Source: a virus. From it: DNA of 38,069 bases. Position numbers and translations under genes: made by a program. Positions 19,753 to 26,864 of this stretch are shown piece after piece. The stretch covers positions 1 to 38,069 of the IMG/VR virus record IMGVR_UViG_3300035698_023701, one strand, 5' to 3'. The stretch's first letter is position 1. Each line of letters opens with the position of its first letter. The notes beneath the pieces are model-generated. The model searched no databases and was not told where the DNA came from. It worked only from the letters and a program-made list of their open reading frames with translations.

Positions 19753-22700
19753 TTAGAGATGAGGGATGTGATCTTGAAAAGGAAGAAGGGTAGTATACCG
19801 GTTCTTTGTATTTCCTACCCCTTTTGTACCATTTACTAAAATAGGATGTGCTCGTTTATACTGGGGAAGTTGGCCGGCGGGGAGCTGAATCGTCTTTGGA
19901 GCCATACGAAACTCAGGCACATCAATACTTGCAGTTGGTGTTGGTTTTGAAACTGATATAGGAAGTGGAGCAGCCAGAGCTGGGCGACTATGAGATAACG
20001 CAGGAGTTACTGGCATTGGTATTCTTCTGGTGTTATATTGTACATCATCAAGTCTGACTTTTCCAATACTGTCGAACTGAGTAGTTGTTTCTGGTATAAC
20101 TGATCGAGTTTTCCCCCGGGAAACGATACCATCAAGAGCACGAGGGGTACGATGAGAACTGAGCTGGGTTCTGCTGTATTGCCGGCCATACCCCCGGACC
20201 GTACTTCTTTTTACTGTAGCCCGGGCCTGTTGCGCCGCAATCGATTGTTCTACCTGGTAATGTGCAGTTGTAAACTTTGATCGAAGCTTGTTATTTGTAC
20301 CATAATGCATCTTACCAATGCTACGACCGATTGCCCGCTTTACAATATCGCTATCGGAAGCTGATGCCGATTTAATTGATGTTAGCTTGGCAATAGTTTT
20401 TTGAGTTCCGGACCCGGTAAGGCGTCTGGTAAAATTACCCGATGTCTGGTTTCTAATATAGGCATGTTCAGTTCCGGATGCCAGGTCTTTTACATATTTG
20501 GCAACATCTCCTATTTGTCTGAGGCCTCGGCGAAATAAACTACTAAAAACCCGGGATCCGAAGGGAGTATGAATCTTAGAGAACTTTCGTAGCTCTGATT
20601 CTTGCCCAACCATATGGGTTCCTTCGGTACTTTGTTGGGCAAACCGTCTATTCCTGGCGTCTTCCAGGAGTTCCCGGCGGCGCTTAATTTCAGGGGTTAT
20701 TTCACCATCGGTACCGACATTACTCATAATAATTGTACCCATTGCCCCCATACCTGCGGCTTTCACCATGATCTTTTCAATATCCTGGGTCTTACTATTT
20801 ATTAAGAACGGAGAAGTGCTTCCTTCAGCTACTCCTGTTCGTACAACATCCCTGGCAGTTCCAAGGAGTTTGCTACCGTTTGATACGATCCAATCACCAA
20901 TCTTTTCAGATACCATGGCAAATTTACGAGTCTTTGATCCAAAGTCAGAGGAGAGCAGACGTTGCGCCATACCAAAAGAACTATAGTGAGTACCATCATC
21001 TACTTCCCGGGGGCGGCTGGCATGTTCTGTTGCTTTTTTAAACTTGTTTTCCATCTGAGCTTGTGAGTTAAGAGTAGCGGTCATATATGCTAAAACATAG
21101 GTTGCTGCCATGGCTCCAAGTGGAAACTTCTTTGAACGAGAAAGACTAAATCTCTCAAGAAGGCCCTTGGTCGAGGACCCTGCAGAAAGTTCGCGAACCC
21201 ATGCTTTGTTATCTTTTGGATAATCTCGGGCTGCTCGATCAAGTCCCTGTTTAACATTACCTCGAAGTTCTTCTATATTACGTGTATTTTTCCATGTTGA
21301 TACTTGATCAGGAGTTAAGTATTTCTGTAGCGCTTCAGGTTCAACCCTACGCCCAAAGGCAAGAACATTGTGTTCAATATGTTTCTTTATTGTACCAATA
21401 ACTTTATCTGAGGTTACGACACTTTGATGGCGTTCGGCCCGCTGAAAATACTTCTGTATAAGATCATCATTAATATTTTCAGGAGTTACTTTTATTCCTT
21501 CTTCTTTCATTAATCGGATAGCTTCAGATTTAACATCTTGGTATACTTCGGCCTGAAGCGTTTGAGAATGAGCAATTGAATCAATTACCTGGTTATGTAC
21601 CACTTCTGGTTTCTGAAGACCAAGGGCTTTGGAGAATTCTTCGATATGTTCTTGTGTCATTCCTTTAAGAACATTTTGATAATTCCCAGGCATCCACCCA
21701 GGTTTTAATTCTTTATCAAAGAAACCAAAAGGCATAGGTGCATTTTTGTAAGTCTGTTGAAACCGAAGGACTTTGGTCGGGTTTTTGGCCGAATCAACTC
21801 CCCATACAAATTCGCTACTCATCACGTGATTTGCCTGGATCTGCATATTAAATCCATAGCTTTCTTTCAGATTACGAAGAGCAGGGAAATCTTCCGGATT
21901 TTGTATTGCTTGTACCCTTTCCTGGACGGTGCCAGAATTACGGGCTTGTTGGAATGCTTTCTGATAGAGATCACCTCCCCTATCACCAATACCGGATGGA
22001 GCTTTAAACCTATCCTGTAGTTGATCATTCATTCCTTTGATAAGTATTTCTTTTGCTTTCTTATCTGATTTTCGACTTAGAGCAGTATAGTGTTTGAACT
22101 GATTTGTGTCGGCCTCGAGAGCACCAAGGACTGCATTCTCATGCATCTTACTTGTCGGGCATATATATCGGGCAGGACATGTCCGGCAGCTTGCTATTGA
22201 CATCTGGCAGCGGCCTTCTTTAATGAGGGTATTCATATATTTACGAATGGCATTTGGATCTTTAGAGCTGGCAATATCTTCTACTTTATTAGTTAGAGAT
22301 TCAATGCCCTGTATTTCGCCTTTTAATTTTGATCGTCGGCGTTCGATATCTTCGGAACTTACAGTGATGGCAATTTTACCAATATTTTTATCAATTCCAA
22401 TAGAAACAGAAGGGTCATCTTTATAAATAGCTTGGGCTTCATATGCCAGTTTTTCCTTGACATGATAGATAACTTCAACGTTCTTTTTTGATGATTCATC
22501 AAGTTTGAAAAGGTGCTGCTGACTATCACTGGCGGTTACACTATAAACATCGGTCTGGGGTGAGTTCTTGAAATCCATCATTGTTCCCTGGGTTTTCCAG
22601 TCATGAACCCGGGTTATGCCGGCGTCTTTATCATGATAAATCATATCGGCGCGTCCGCCTATTGTACGATCATCTATAACTCCGGTAGTCTTAATTGTCT

Positions 22701-23115
22701 TCTCGGTATAGAAACTGTCACCATTGGCTGACATGTATTTCTTTCCAATGGATCCAACTATTTTAGCTACATAGTCAAAGTTATCAATCTTTCCCATAAA
22801 CTGCAGTTTTTGCTTAGCAACACCAAGAGCTCTGGAAAGCGCCATTTTCTGCTCGGCTGCATTTATGATAGGCCCTCCGCCAAGACCCTCACGAAATACG
22901 CGAATGCTCTCCATAGCTGCTTCGATCGCATCATGTGTACGATTTCCAAGAAGTTGTCGTTCATTAACAGGAATATCCACACTGGATCCCTGGCTAAGAT
23001 ATTTGTTAACCAGGGCACCAAGTGGATTATCACGCCATTTGGTAAGTTGATTTGGGGTGTAGTTCTTACTTTCTGGCTTACGGGTAATACTGAATTTTGT
23101 ATCTTGTTGTTTCAT
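19753..23115 (-). CDS. PD-(D/E)XK nuclease with Cys cluster fused to a large C-terminal region, 1120 aa
   Basis: Residues about 50-330 look like a RecB/Cas4-type nuclease: GNRTH (57-61), GGRADMIY with D157, then VHDWKT with D172 and K174. C303-x6-C310-x2-C313-x5-C319 resembles the Fe-S cluster of Cas4 and AddB (CRTCPARYIC). The remaining about 790 residues match nothing known to me. They are helical and basic, with a hydrophobic stretch near 660-680 (PLGAMAATYVLAYMTATL) and a Pro-rich, low-complexity end (1040-1100). The C-terminal style resembles the 406-aa gene nearby, so it may be a virion or internal protein. Gene order beside terminase suggests packaging, ejection or host-DNA degradation (inference). 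SD is weak. Confidence 0.7.
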   Translation of the reverse strand: MKQQDTKFSITRKPESKNYTPNQLTKWRDNPLGALVNKYLSQGSSVDIPVNERQLLGNRTHDAIEAAMESIRVFREGLGGGPIINAAEQKMALSRALGVAKQKLQFMGKIDNFDYVAKIVGSIGKKYMSANGDSFYTEKTIKTTGVIDDRTIGGRADMIYHDKDAGITRVHDWKTQGTMMDFKNSPQTDVYSVTASDSQQHLFKLDESSKKNVEVIYHVKEKLAYEAQAIYKDDPSVSIGIDKNIGKIAITVSSEDIERRRSKLKGEIQGIESLTNKVEDIASSKDPNAIRKYMNTLIKEGRCQMSIASCRTCPARYICPTSKMHENAVLGALEADTNQFKHYTALSRKSDKKAKEILIKGMNDQLQDRFKAPSGIGDRGGDLYQKAFQQARNSGTVQERVQAIQNPEDFPALRNLKESYGFNMQIQANHVMSSEFVWGVDSAKNPTKVLRFQQTYKNAPMPFGFFDKELKPGWMPGNYQNVLKGMTQEHIEEFSKALGLQKPEVVHNQVIDSIAHSQTLQAEVYQDVKSEAIRLMKEEGIKVTPENINDDLIQKYFQRAERHQSVVTSDKVIGTIKKHIEHNVLAFGRRVEPEALQKYLTPDQVSTWKNTRNIEELRGNVKQGLDRAARDYPKDNKAWVRELSAGSSTKGLLERFSLSRSKKFPLGAMAATYVLAYMTATLNSQAQMENKFKKATEHASRPREVDDGTHYSSFGMAQRLLSSDFGSKTRKFAMVSEKIGDWIVSNGSKLLGTARDVVRTGVAEGSTSPFLINSKTQDIEKIMVKAAGMGAMGTIIMSNVGTDGEITPEIKRRRELLEDARNRRFAQQSTEGTHMVGQESELRKFSKIHTPFGSRVFSSLFRRGLRQIGDVAKYVKDLASGTEHAYIRNQTSGNFTRRLTGSGTQKTIAKLTSIKSASASDSDIVKRAIGRSIGKMHYGTNNKLRSKFTTAHYQVEQSIAAQQARATVKRSTVRGYGRQYSRTQLSSHRTPRALDGIVSRGKTRSVIPETTTQFDSIGKVRLDDVQYNTRRIPMPVTPALSHSRPALAAPLPISVSKPTPTASIDVPEFRMAPKTIQLPAGQLPQYKRAHPILVNGTKGVGNTKNRYTTLLPFQDHIPHL

Positions 23116-23133
23116 TACTGGATGATGCCTTTA

Positions 23134-24027
23134 TTAGACATCTTCGTTTATACTAAAATCAACAGGGATGGCATCTTTCTTTTGTGGTACTATAGGTATT
23201 TTATCATTCTCAGATAGAGATAATTGTAGATGTTTTAGGGTTTCCTCAAATCCCGCTATAACATCAATAGTCTTAGTGTGAAGATCGATTGATTTCTTAT
23301 TACCTCTAATCTTTTCCTGCATTTCTGGAGTAGCCAATAGCTGGCGGAAAAGTTTATCTCGACGATTATCATATCTGTCGATAATACGAATAAGCGGTGA
23401 TTCTTCTGGTTTCTCGTATACTTCGCCATTTGATTCATTTATTGCTGTAACAACATCGATAATAATACCATCTTTTGCTAACATTGCCTGGGCCCTGTTT
23501 TTTACGACATCACACTCAACAATTCCCATAATAAGATTATACAGAATAGGAGAAGAATTTATATCATCTTCTTCAAGGTTGAGACGTCGAGAGAAATCAG
23601 CAAGATACCCCGTATACAGTTCCGCTGAAAATGTTATCTCCCGGGGACATCTTTCACCAAGAGGTATTTTACCAATGATATCATAAGGACATTCTTTTTT
23701 AAATGGACATTTTGATGAACAAATAAGAGCCAGGGTATTAGTCATATTTTCTCTGGGTTTCTTTAGAGCTCGATGAAGCCGTTTTAGTTGACCTCGGGAC
23801 CACTTCTTTTCAAGAAAGAATTCTTCCCCATAATCAGTAACAATAGCTTTTTTGATATCTTTTGGTACTTCTTCATGCGGGATAATATCTTTAGCATTTG
23901 GCATAAAGGGTACAGGGCGGGTATCATGAATATCAAGAGTAATAGCTTCAGAAAGAATATCGGTATCCTGTATTTCTTTTACTCTGGATTCTTGAGGTCT
24001 TCCCTCAAGTGAAGATGCTTTTGCCAT
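23134..24027 (-). CDS. Cys-motif protein next to terminase, 297 aa
   Basis: GAGGG lies 5 nt before the ATG. Residues about 100-130 carry ICSSKCPFKKECPYDI, then GKIPLGERCPREI, a C-x3-C-x5-C...C-P motif. Phage packaging-region proteins annotated as small terminase-like often show 'KCP...CP...G..CP'. After it come a long helical region and a middle with D/E-rich segments (KSIDLHTKTIDVIAGFEETLKHL). It could be a small terminase subunit or a metal-binding cofactor of packaging. I cannot decide. It lies 18 nt upstream of the nuclease gene. Confidence 0.55.
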   Translation of the reverse strand: MAKASSLEGRPQESRVKEIQDTDILSEAITLDIHDTRPVPFMPNAKDIIPHEEVPKDIKKAIVTDYGEEFFLEKKWSRGQLKRLHRALKKPRENMTNTLALICSSKCPFKKECPYDIIGKIPLGERCPREITFSAELYTGYLADFSRRLNLEEDDINSSPILYNLIMGIVECDVVKNRAQAMLAKDGIIIDVVTAINESNGEVYEKPEESPLIRIIDRYDNRRDKLFRQLLATPEMQEKIRGNKKSIDLHTKTIDVIAGFEETLKHLQLSLSENDKIPIVPQKKDAIPVDFSINEDV

Positions 24028-24029
24028 TG

Positions 24030-24323
24030 TTACCCTCGGGCTTTATTGATTTGAATTCGATCGCGATTGGCATCGAACCAGATAAGATGTTCTCCATGTT
24101 TTACTTCTTGAAGGACAACATTTCGAAGTTCTTGTTGGAATTTATGGGGATCACCATATTTATTGGTTTCCCAGGCACTTCCGCCTTTAAGAAGTTTATC
24201 AAAGGTTACTCGTTTAATCCAGAGTTTTCGGTAATCTCCCTCCGGTGCATAAAATGATATTCTGGCTTCTTCTTTAACTTGATCATAATCGACCATTGCA
24301 AGTGTAGTTAATTCTTTTTTCAT
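24030..24323 (-). CDS. Hypothetical protein, 97 aa
   Basis: MKKELTTLAMVDYDQVKEEA starts the leftward operon of the Cys-motif protein and nuclease. The middle is beta-rich (ARISFYAPEGDYRKLWIKRVTF), then a helix. GGAG lies about 10 nt before the ATG, and several TATAAT hexamers lie 40-80 nt upstream. No motif is recognised. Confidence 0.65.
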   Translation of the reverse strand: MKKELTTLAMVDYDQVKEEARISFYAPEGDYRKLWIKRVTFDKLLKGGSAWETNKYGDPHKFQQELRNVVLQEVKHGEHLIWFDANRDRIQINKARG

Positions 24324-24683
24324 CTATGGTACTCTCCTCTATAAGATAGATTTCTTCTATTATTATACCAGATATTATTATAATCTATGTAAATAATAAA
24401 GTCGGCCAACTAGCTTACTCTGGCGTGACAAGGTGGAAAGATGTAAGTTGTTTAACCGGAGGTAAAGCATCCATTGGATAGGAAGTACGAGAACTGTACT
24501 AATTAACATTAGCTCGGTATATGGCTCAGGTTATTCCCTGAGTCACATAAAACAAGTCTTTAATATAGAAGAAAGGTTAAGCTGCATGTAAGATATTGAA
24601 CTTTGTAAAGCTTTATATTCTTAATTAGTGTATCTTAAATTGGTGTAAACACAGGTATCCATTAATTGGATAATATATCGTAG

Positions 24684-24789
24684 GCCAGGGTCGGGTGAGT
24701 AGCACCCTCTCCTTTACTGGGGTAAACATCAGGTCGGCAGTTACTCACATCATAAGAAGCATTATAAAGCTTATTGTCGCCTCCCTGGC
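24684..24789. ncRNA. Candidate structured RNA, multi-stem
   Basis: Closing stem GCCAGGG (24684-24690)/CCCTGGC (24783-24789) contains a second perfect 7-bp stem GTGAGTA (24695-24701)/TACTCAC (24742-24748). This in turn contains TTTAC-TGGG-GTAAA, and next to it ATAAG/CTTAT. Nested perfect stems over 106 nt are unlikely to be accidental in AT-rich DNA. The strand and function are unknown. Confidence 0.5.
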
Positions 24790-24810
24790 TTACTATTAAG
24801 ATAGGAGTAA

Positions 24811-24858
24811 ATGATGTCAAGTACTTTTAAAAAAGTAAGAATAAAAGATAGAGAATGA
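24811..24858 (+). CDS. Possible 15-codon leader peptide
   Basis: ATG 24811 (then ATG) has GGAG about 5 nt upstream, and the frame MMSSTFKKVRIKDRE ends in TGA. It sits between the structured region and the promoter of the HTH gene. It may be a leader peptide or chance. Confidence 0.3.
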   Translation: MMSSTFKKVRIKDRE

Positions 24859-24894
24859 CTATTGTTTTTAACCCGTCTGGCCGGTAAATAATAG

Positions 24895-24924
24895 TTGACA
24901 CAATAACGAGTTAAACGTTATGAC
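24895..24924 (+). promoter_or_regulatory. Promoter for the HTH gene
   Basis: Perfect TTGACA (24895-24900), 18-nt spacer, TATGAC (24919-24924). The spacer contains the inverted repeat TAACG-N7-CGTTA (24904-24920), a likely operator. Confidence 0.55.
24904..24920. promoter_or_regulatory. Operator-like inverted repeat TAACG-N7-CGTTA
   Basis: The dyad lies between the -35 and -10 of the promoter of a small HTH protein, which points to autoregulation. It shares the half-site with the dyad at 13398-13416. Confidence 0.5.
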
Positions 24925-24977
24925 TCTTAATATGGTATGTAAATATTTATATAATAATACTTTAGGAGAATACTAAT

Positions 24978-25163
24978 ATGGCCAGACATCACGAAGATAC
25001 AATAGTATGGAAAATGAGTAAATTATTGGAACAAGCAGAACAAGTAAATAATCTCATGCGTGGTGGCTGGAAAGATAAAGCAATCGCCAATTACCTTGGA
25101 ACTGACGCCTCAAGCGTAAGACGATTTAGAACTGAACATTATACAGAATATATTATTAACTGA
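24978..25163 (+). CDS. Small HTH DNA-binding protein, 61 aa
   Basis: GGAG lies 9 nt before the ATG. The sequence MARHHEDTIVWKMSKLLEQA is followed by NLMRGGWKDKAIANYLGTDA and SSVRRFRTEHY. The segment WKDKAIANYLGTDASSVRRF has the helix-turn-helix pattern (A/I at 5, G at 9, S/V at 15), and the second helix is basic. Its length suits a minimal phage repressor or activator. A promoter with an embedded dyad lies 60-80 nt upstream. It probably binds DNA as a dimer. The target set is unknown. Confidence 0.75.
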   Translation: MARHHEDTIVWKMSKLLEQAEQVNNLMRGGWKDKAIANYLGTDASSVRRFRTEHYTEYIIN

Positions 25164-25194
25164 CCCGTCCTGCCTTCTTTAAACTCCTATTTAT

Positions 25195-25226
25195 GCCCCT
25201 CCGTGAAATACCGGTGGGTTTCTTTT
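25195..25226 (+). terminator. Intrinsic terminator after the HTH gene
   Basis: Stem CCCTCCG/CGGTGGG with one T-T mismatch (25197-25218), then TTTCTTTT on the plus strand. Confidence 0.7.
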
Positions 25227-25228
25227 AT

Positions 25229-25354
25229 CTAAAACTTGGGAATATTTTGTATCTTTTTGTATTCAAGAAGATATAATTTTCGGCATCTACAACAGCAAGC
25301 AATTGTTCTTTTTTCATTAATATGAAATATACCATTCCCACATGTACAGAGCAT
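25229..25354 (-). CDS. Cys-rich mini-protein, 41 aa
   Basis: MLCTCGNGIFHINEKRTIAC is followed by CCRCRKLYLL and a basic tail. Cys at 3, 5, 20, 21, 22 and 24 suggest a small zinc or redox site. The ATG overlaps the stop of the upstream gene as TAATG, and the frame ends at TAG before the plus-strand terminator. Unknown function; probably translated with the 406-aa gene. Confidence 0.6.
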   Translation of the reverse strand: MLCTCGNGIFHINEKRTIACCCRCRKLYLLEYKKIQNIPKF

Positions 25355-26574
25355 TACTTATAGTATTGGGCCTCGTTTCCCATAAGACCCCGGGCATTTA
25401 TACCCGCACTTGATATTGCTTGCATTTGTTTTTGTCGTTCGGATGCAATACGAGAATTGTTCAGTGCTTCTCCACTGCCAAACTCTGTTTCAAACATGGA
25501 GTGAATAGTCTGGGTGGCCCGGCCAAGAAGCTCTGGGGCTTTAGTTGCCAGAGTAGTTACTGCCGGCATAACGAGAGATGCGAGTCCGCCGATCTTTGCT
25601 GCTCCTCGAAGCATGCTGAGACCAATACGTTTCCTGTTCATTGAGAGTGATAATCTTTGAATCTGTTGGGTCTGTTCTGCAGTTGTTGCTCCGTCAGATA
25701 ATCCAAATTCAGTAAGTGTTTTCTTTATTGCTTGTACTTGTACATGATGGCGTTTCGCCATGGTTGCACTCTTTCCATGATATGCGGTTTTAAATACCCT
25801 CTCATCATCCATTGCACTTATTCCAAATAGTGATTTCATTGGAACTTGTCCTCCGAGAACTGAGGAGGTATGTGTTTGTTTTGCGGAAAGAAATGACATT
25901 TTTAAATCATTACGTGAAGCTTTATTGATCCAGTTATTATTAAAAAGATTAAATCGGCTGCGAAATCTGGTATCTTTTGTGCCACTTCTAATATTACCGG
26001 CCAATGCTTCCCCAAATTTCTTATTATTTCCAATGGTACCGAATGCCGATAATTTATCCTGGATACTCCCGGGACCAATTACCATACGTTCCATCATACC
26101 TATTTGGCTAATACCAAGATGTCCTACATGTTTTTCAACATTCATTCGGGTGATAGGTCCTCCTTTTGGGGAAGATCCGGTTAGGTAATTTTGCATTGAT
26201 TTTGGTACTTGATCGACTCCGCGAAATATATTATTTCCCATTCGCGCAACTTCAGATACCGTGGTTCCTGCAAATCCACCAAGCCGAGCCGATTTATATC
26301 GACTCCATATACGGCGATTACTAAAAGGATCCCCAGCACTGAATGGCGTCATTCCAAGAGTACGGGCACCATAGTACATATTCATCCAGCCCTGTGCTTG
26401 CATGCTATAGCTGAATAGTTTTCCAGTAGTCATTGCTCCCGCTTCAATGAAGTTCTTATCGTTCATATCACGAAAACGATTGGCGATATCGGGGTTAAAT
26501 GCGGGATAGACGGTTTGATCTCCACCTGCCGATCTCATTGCATAGCTGGCTTGAGCCATAGAATCGAGAAACAT
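25354..26574 (-). CDS. Putative virion-associated protein, 406 aa
   Basis: MFLDSMAQASYAMRSAGGDQ begins a basic helical protein with Met/Ala-rich segments (MTTGKLFSYSMQAQGWMNMYYGA), RYKSARLGGFAGTTVSE and a hydrophobic stretch GAAKIGGLASLVMPAVTTLA near 330-350. The style resembles the C-terminal part of the 1120-aa gene and of internal head or ejection proteins. The start overlaps the upstream stop (TAATG). No catalytic motif. The call is from composition and context. Confidence 0.55.
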   Translation of the reverse strand: MFLDSMAQASYAMRSAGGDQTVYPAFNPDIANRFRDMNDKNFIEAGAMTTGKLFSYSMQAQGWMNMYYGARTLGMTPFSAGDPFSNRRIWSRYKSARLGGFAGTTVSEVARMGNNIFRGVDQVPKSMQNYLTGSSPKGGPITRMNVEKHVGHLGISQIGMMERMVIGPGSIQDKLSAFGTIGNNKKFGEALAGNIRSGTKDTRFRSRFNLFNNNWINKASRNDLKMSFLSAKQTHTSSVLGGQVPMKSLFGISAMDDERVFKTAYHGKSATMAKRHHVQVQAIKKTLTEFGLSDGATTAEQTQQIQRLSLSMNRKRIGLSMLRGAAKIGGLASLVMPAVTTLATKAPELLGRATQTIHSMFETEFGSGEALNNSRIASERQKQMQAISSAGINARGLMGNEAQYYK

Positions 26575-26801
26575 TAACGCCTCCGGAAGTTAAACTTCAT
26601 TCCGCTTATTCCTGACGGTTGGGCATTAGTATTACGACCAATACGACCACGGCTTCCGACTCCGCTGCTTTGAGGGTAAAGATTCTTTATCATTGATGAT
26701 TCTGCAGTGGTACGGGACATAGCTTTTCCAACCCTGGGACCTGCAAATACAGCAAGACCCGCAGCGATTCCACCACCGATAAGTTTCTTATTTATAGCCA
26801 T
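26574..26801 (-). CDS. Glycine-rich membrane-type protein, 75 aa
   Basis: MAINKKLIGGGIAAGLAVFAGPRVG has a short hydrophobic Gly/Ala segment (residues 8-22), and the rest is Ser/Gly/Arg-rich and disordered (GVGSRGRIGRNTNAQPSG), ending FNFRRR. It is the first gene of the minus-strand pair diverging from the terminase and may be a virion component or membrane peptide. Confidence 0.6.
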   Translation of the reverse strand: MAINKKLIGGGIAAGLAVFAGPRVGKAMSRTTAESSMIKNLYPQSSGVGSRGRIGRNTNAQPSGISGMKFNFRRR

Positions 26802-26864
26802 TTGAGTACCTCATATACAATTCTGTTATAATATATCTATTATACCACAGGGAGTAGATGAAAT
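26802..26864. promoter_or_regulatory. Divergent promoter region terminase / 75-aa gene
   Basis: TATAAT occurs on the plus strand (26827-26832) and on the minus strand (26839-26844). TTGAGT (26802-26807) is a weak -35 with 19-nt spacing for the plus side. The terminase SD is GGGAG, 9 nt before ATG 26865. Confidence 0.45.

Larger units (their letters stand above)
24324..24894. other. Large non-coding region with paired elements
   Basis: No ORF longer than 15 codons is convincing. Hairpins include AGTAC/GTACT (about 24486-24500), GGCTCAGG/CCTGAGTC (about 24522-24542), the multi-stem element at 24684-24789, and ACTATT/AATAGT (24858-24895). AT-rich promoter-like hexamers occur at the left end for the leftward operon. 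No tRNA features are seen. Confidence 0.5.

Noticed and set aside
19753-23115. Annotating the protein as Cas4 or AddB
   Set aside because: The nuclease motifs fit the superfamily, but there is no helicase or CRISPR context and the C-terminal 790 residues differ. Superfamily call only.
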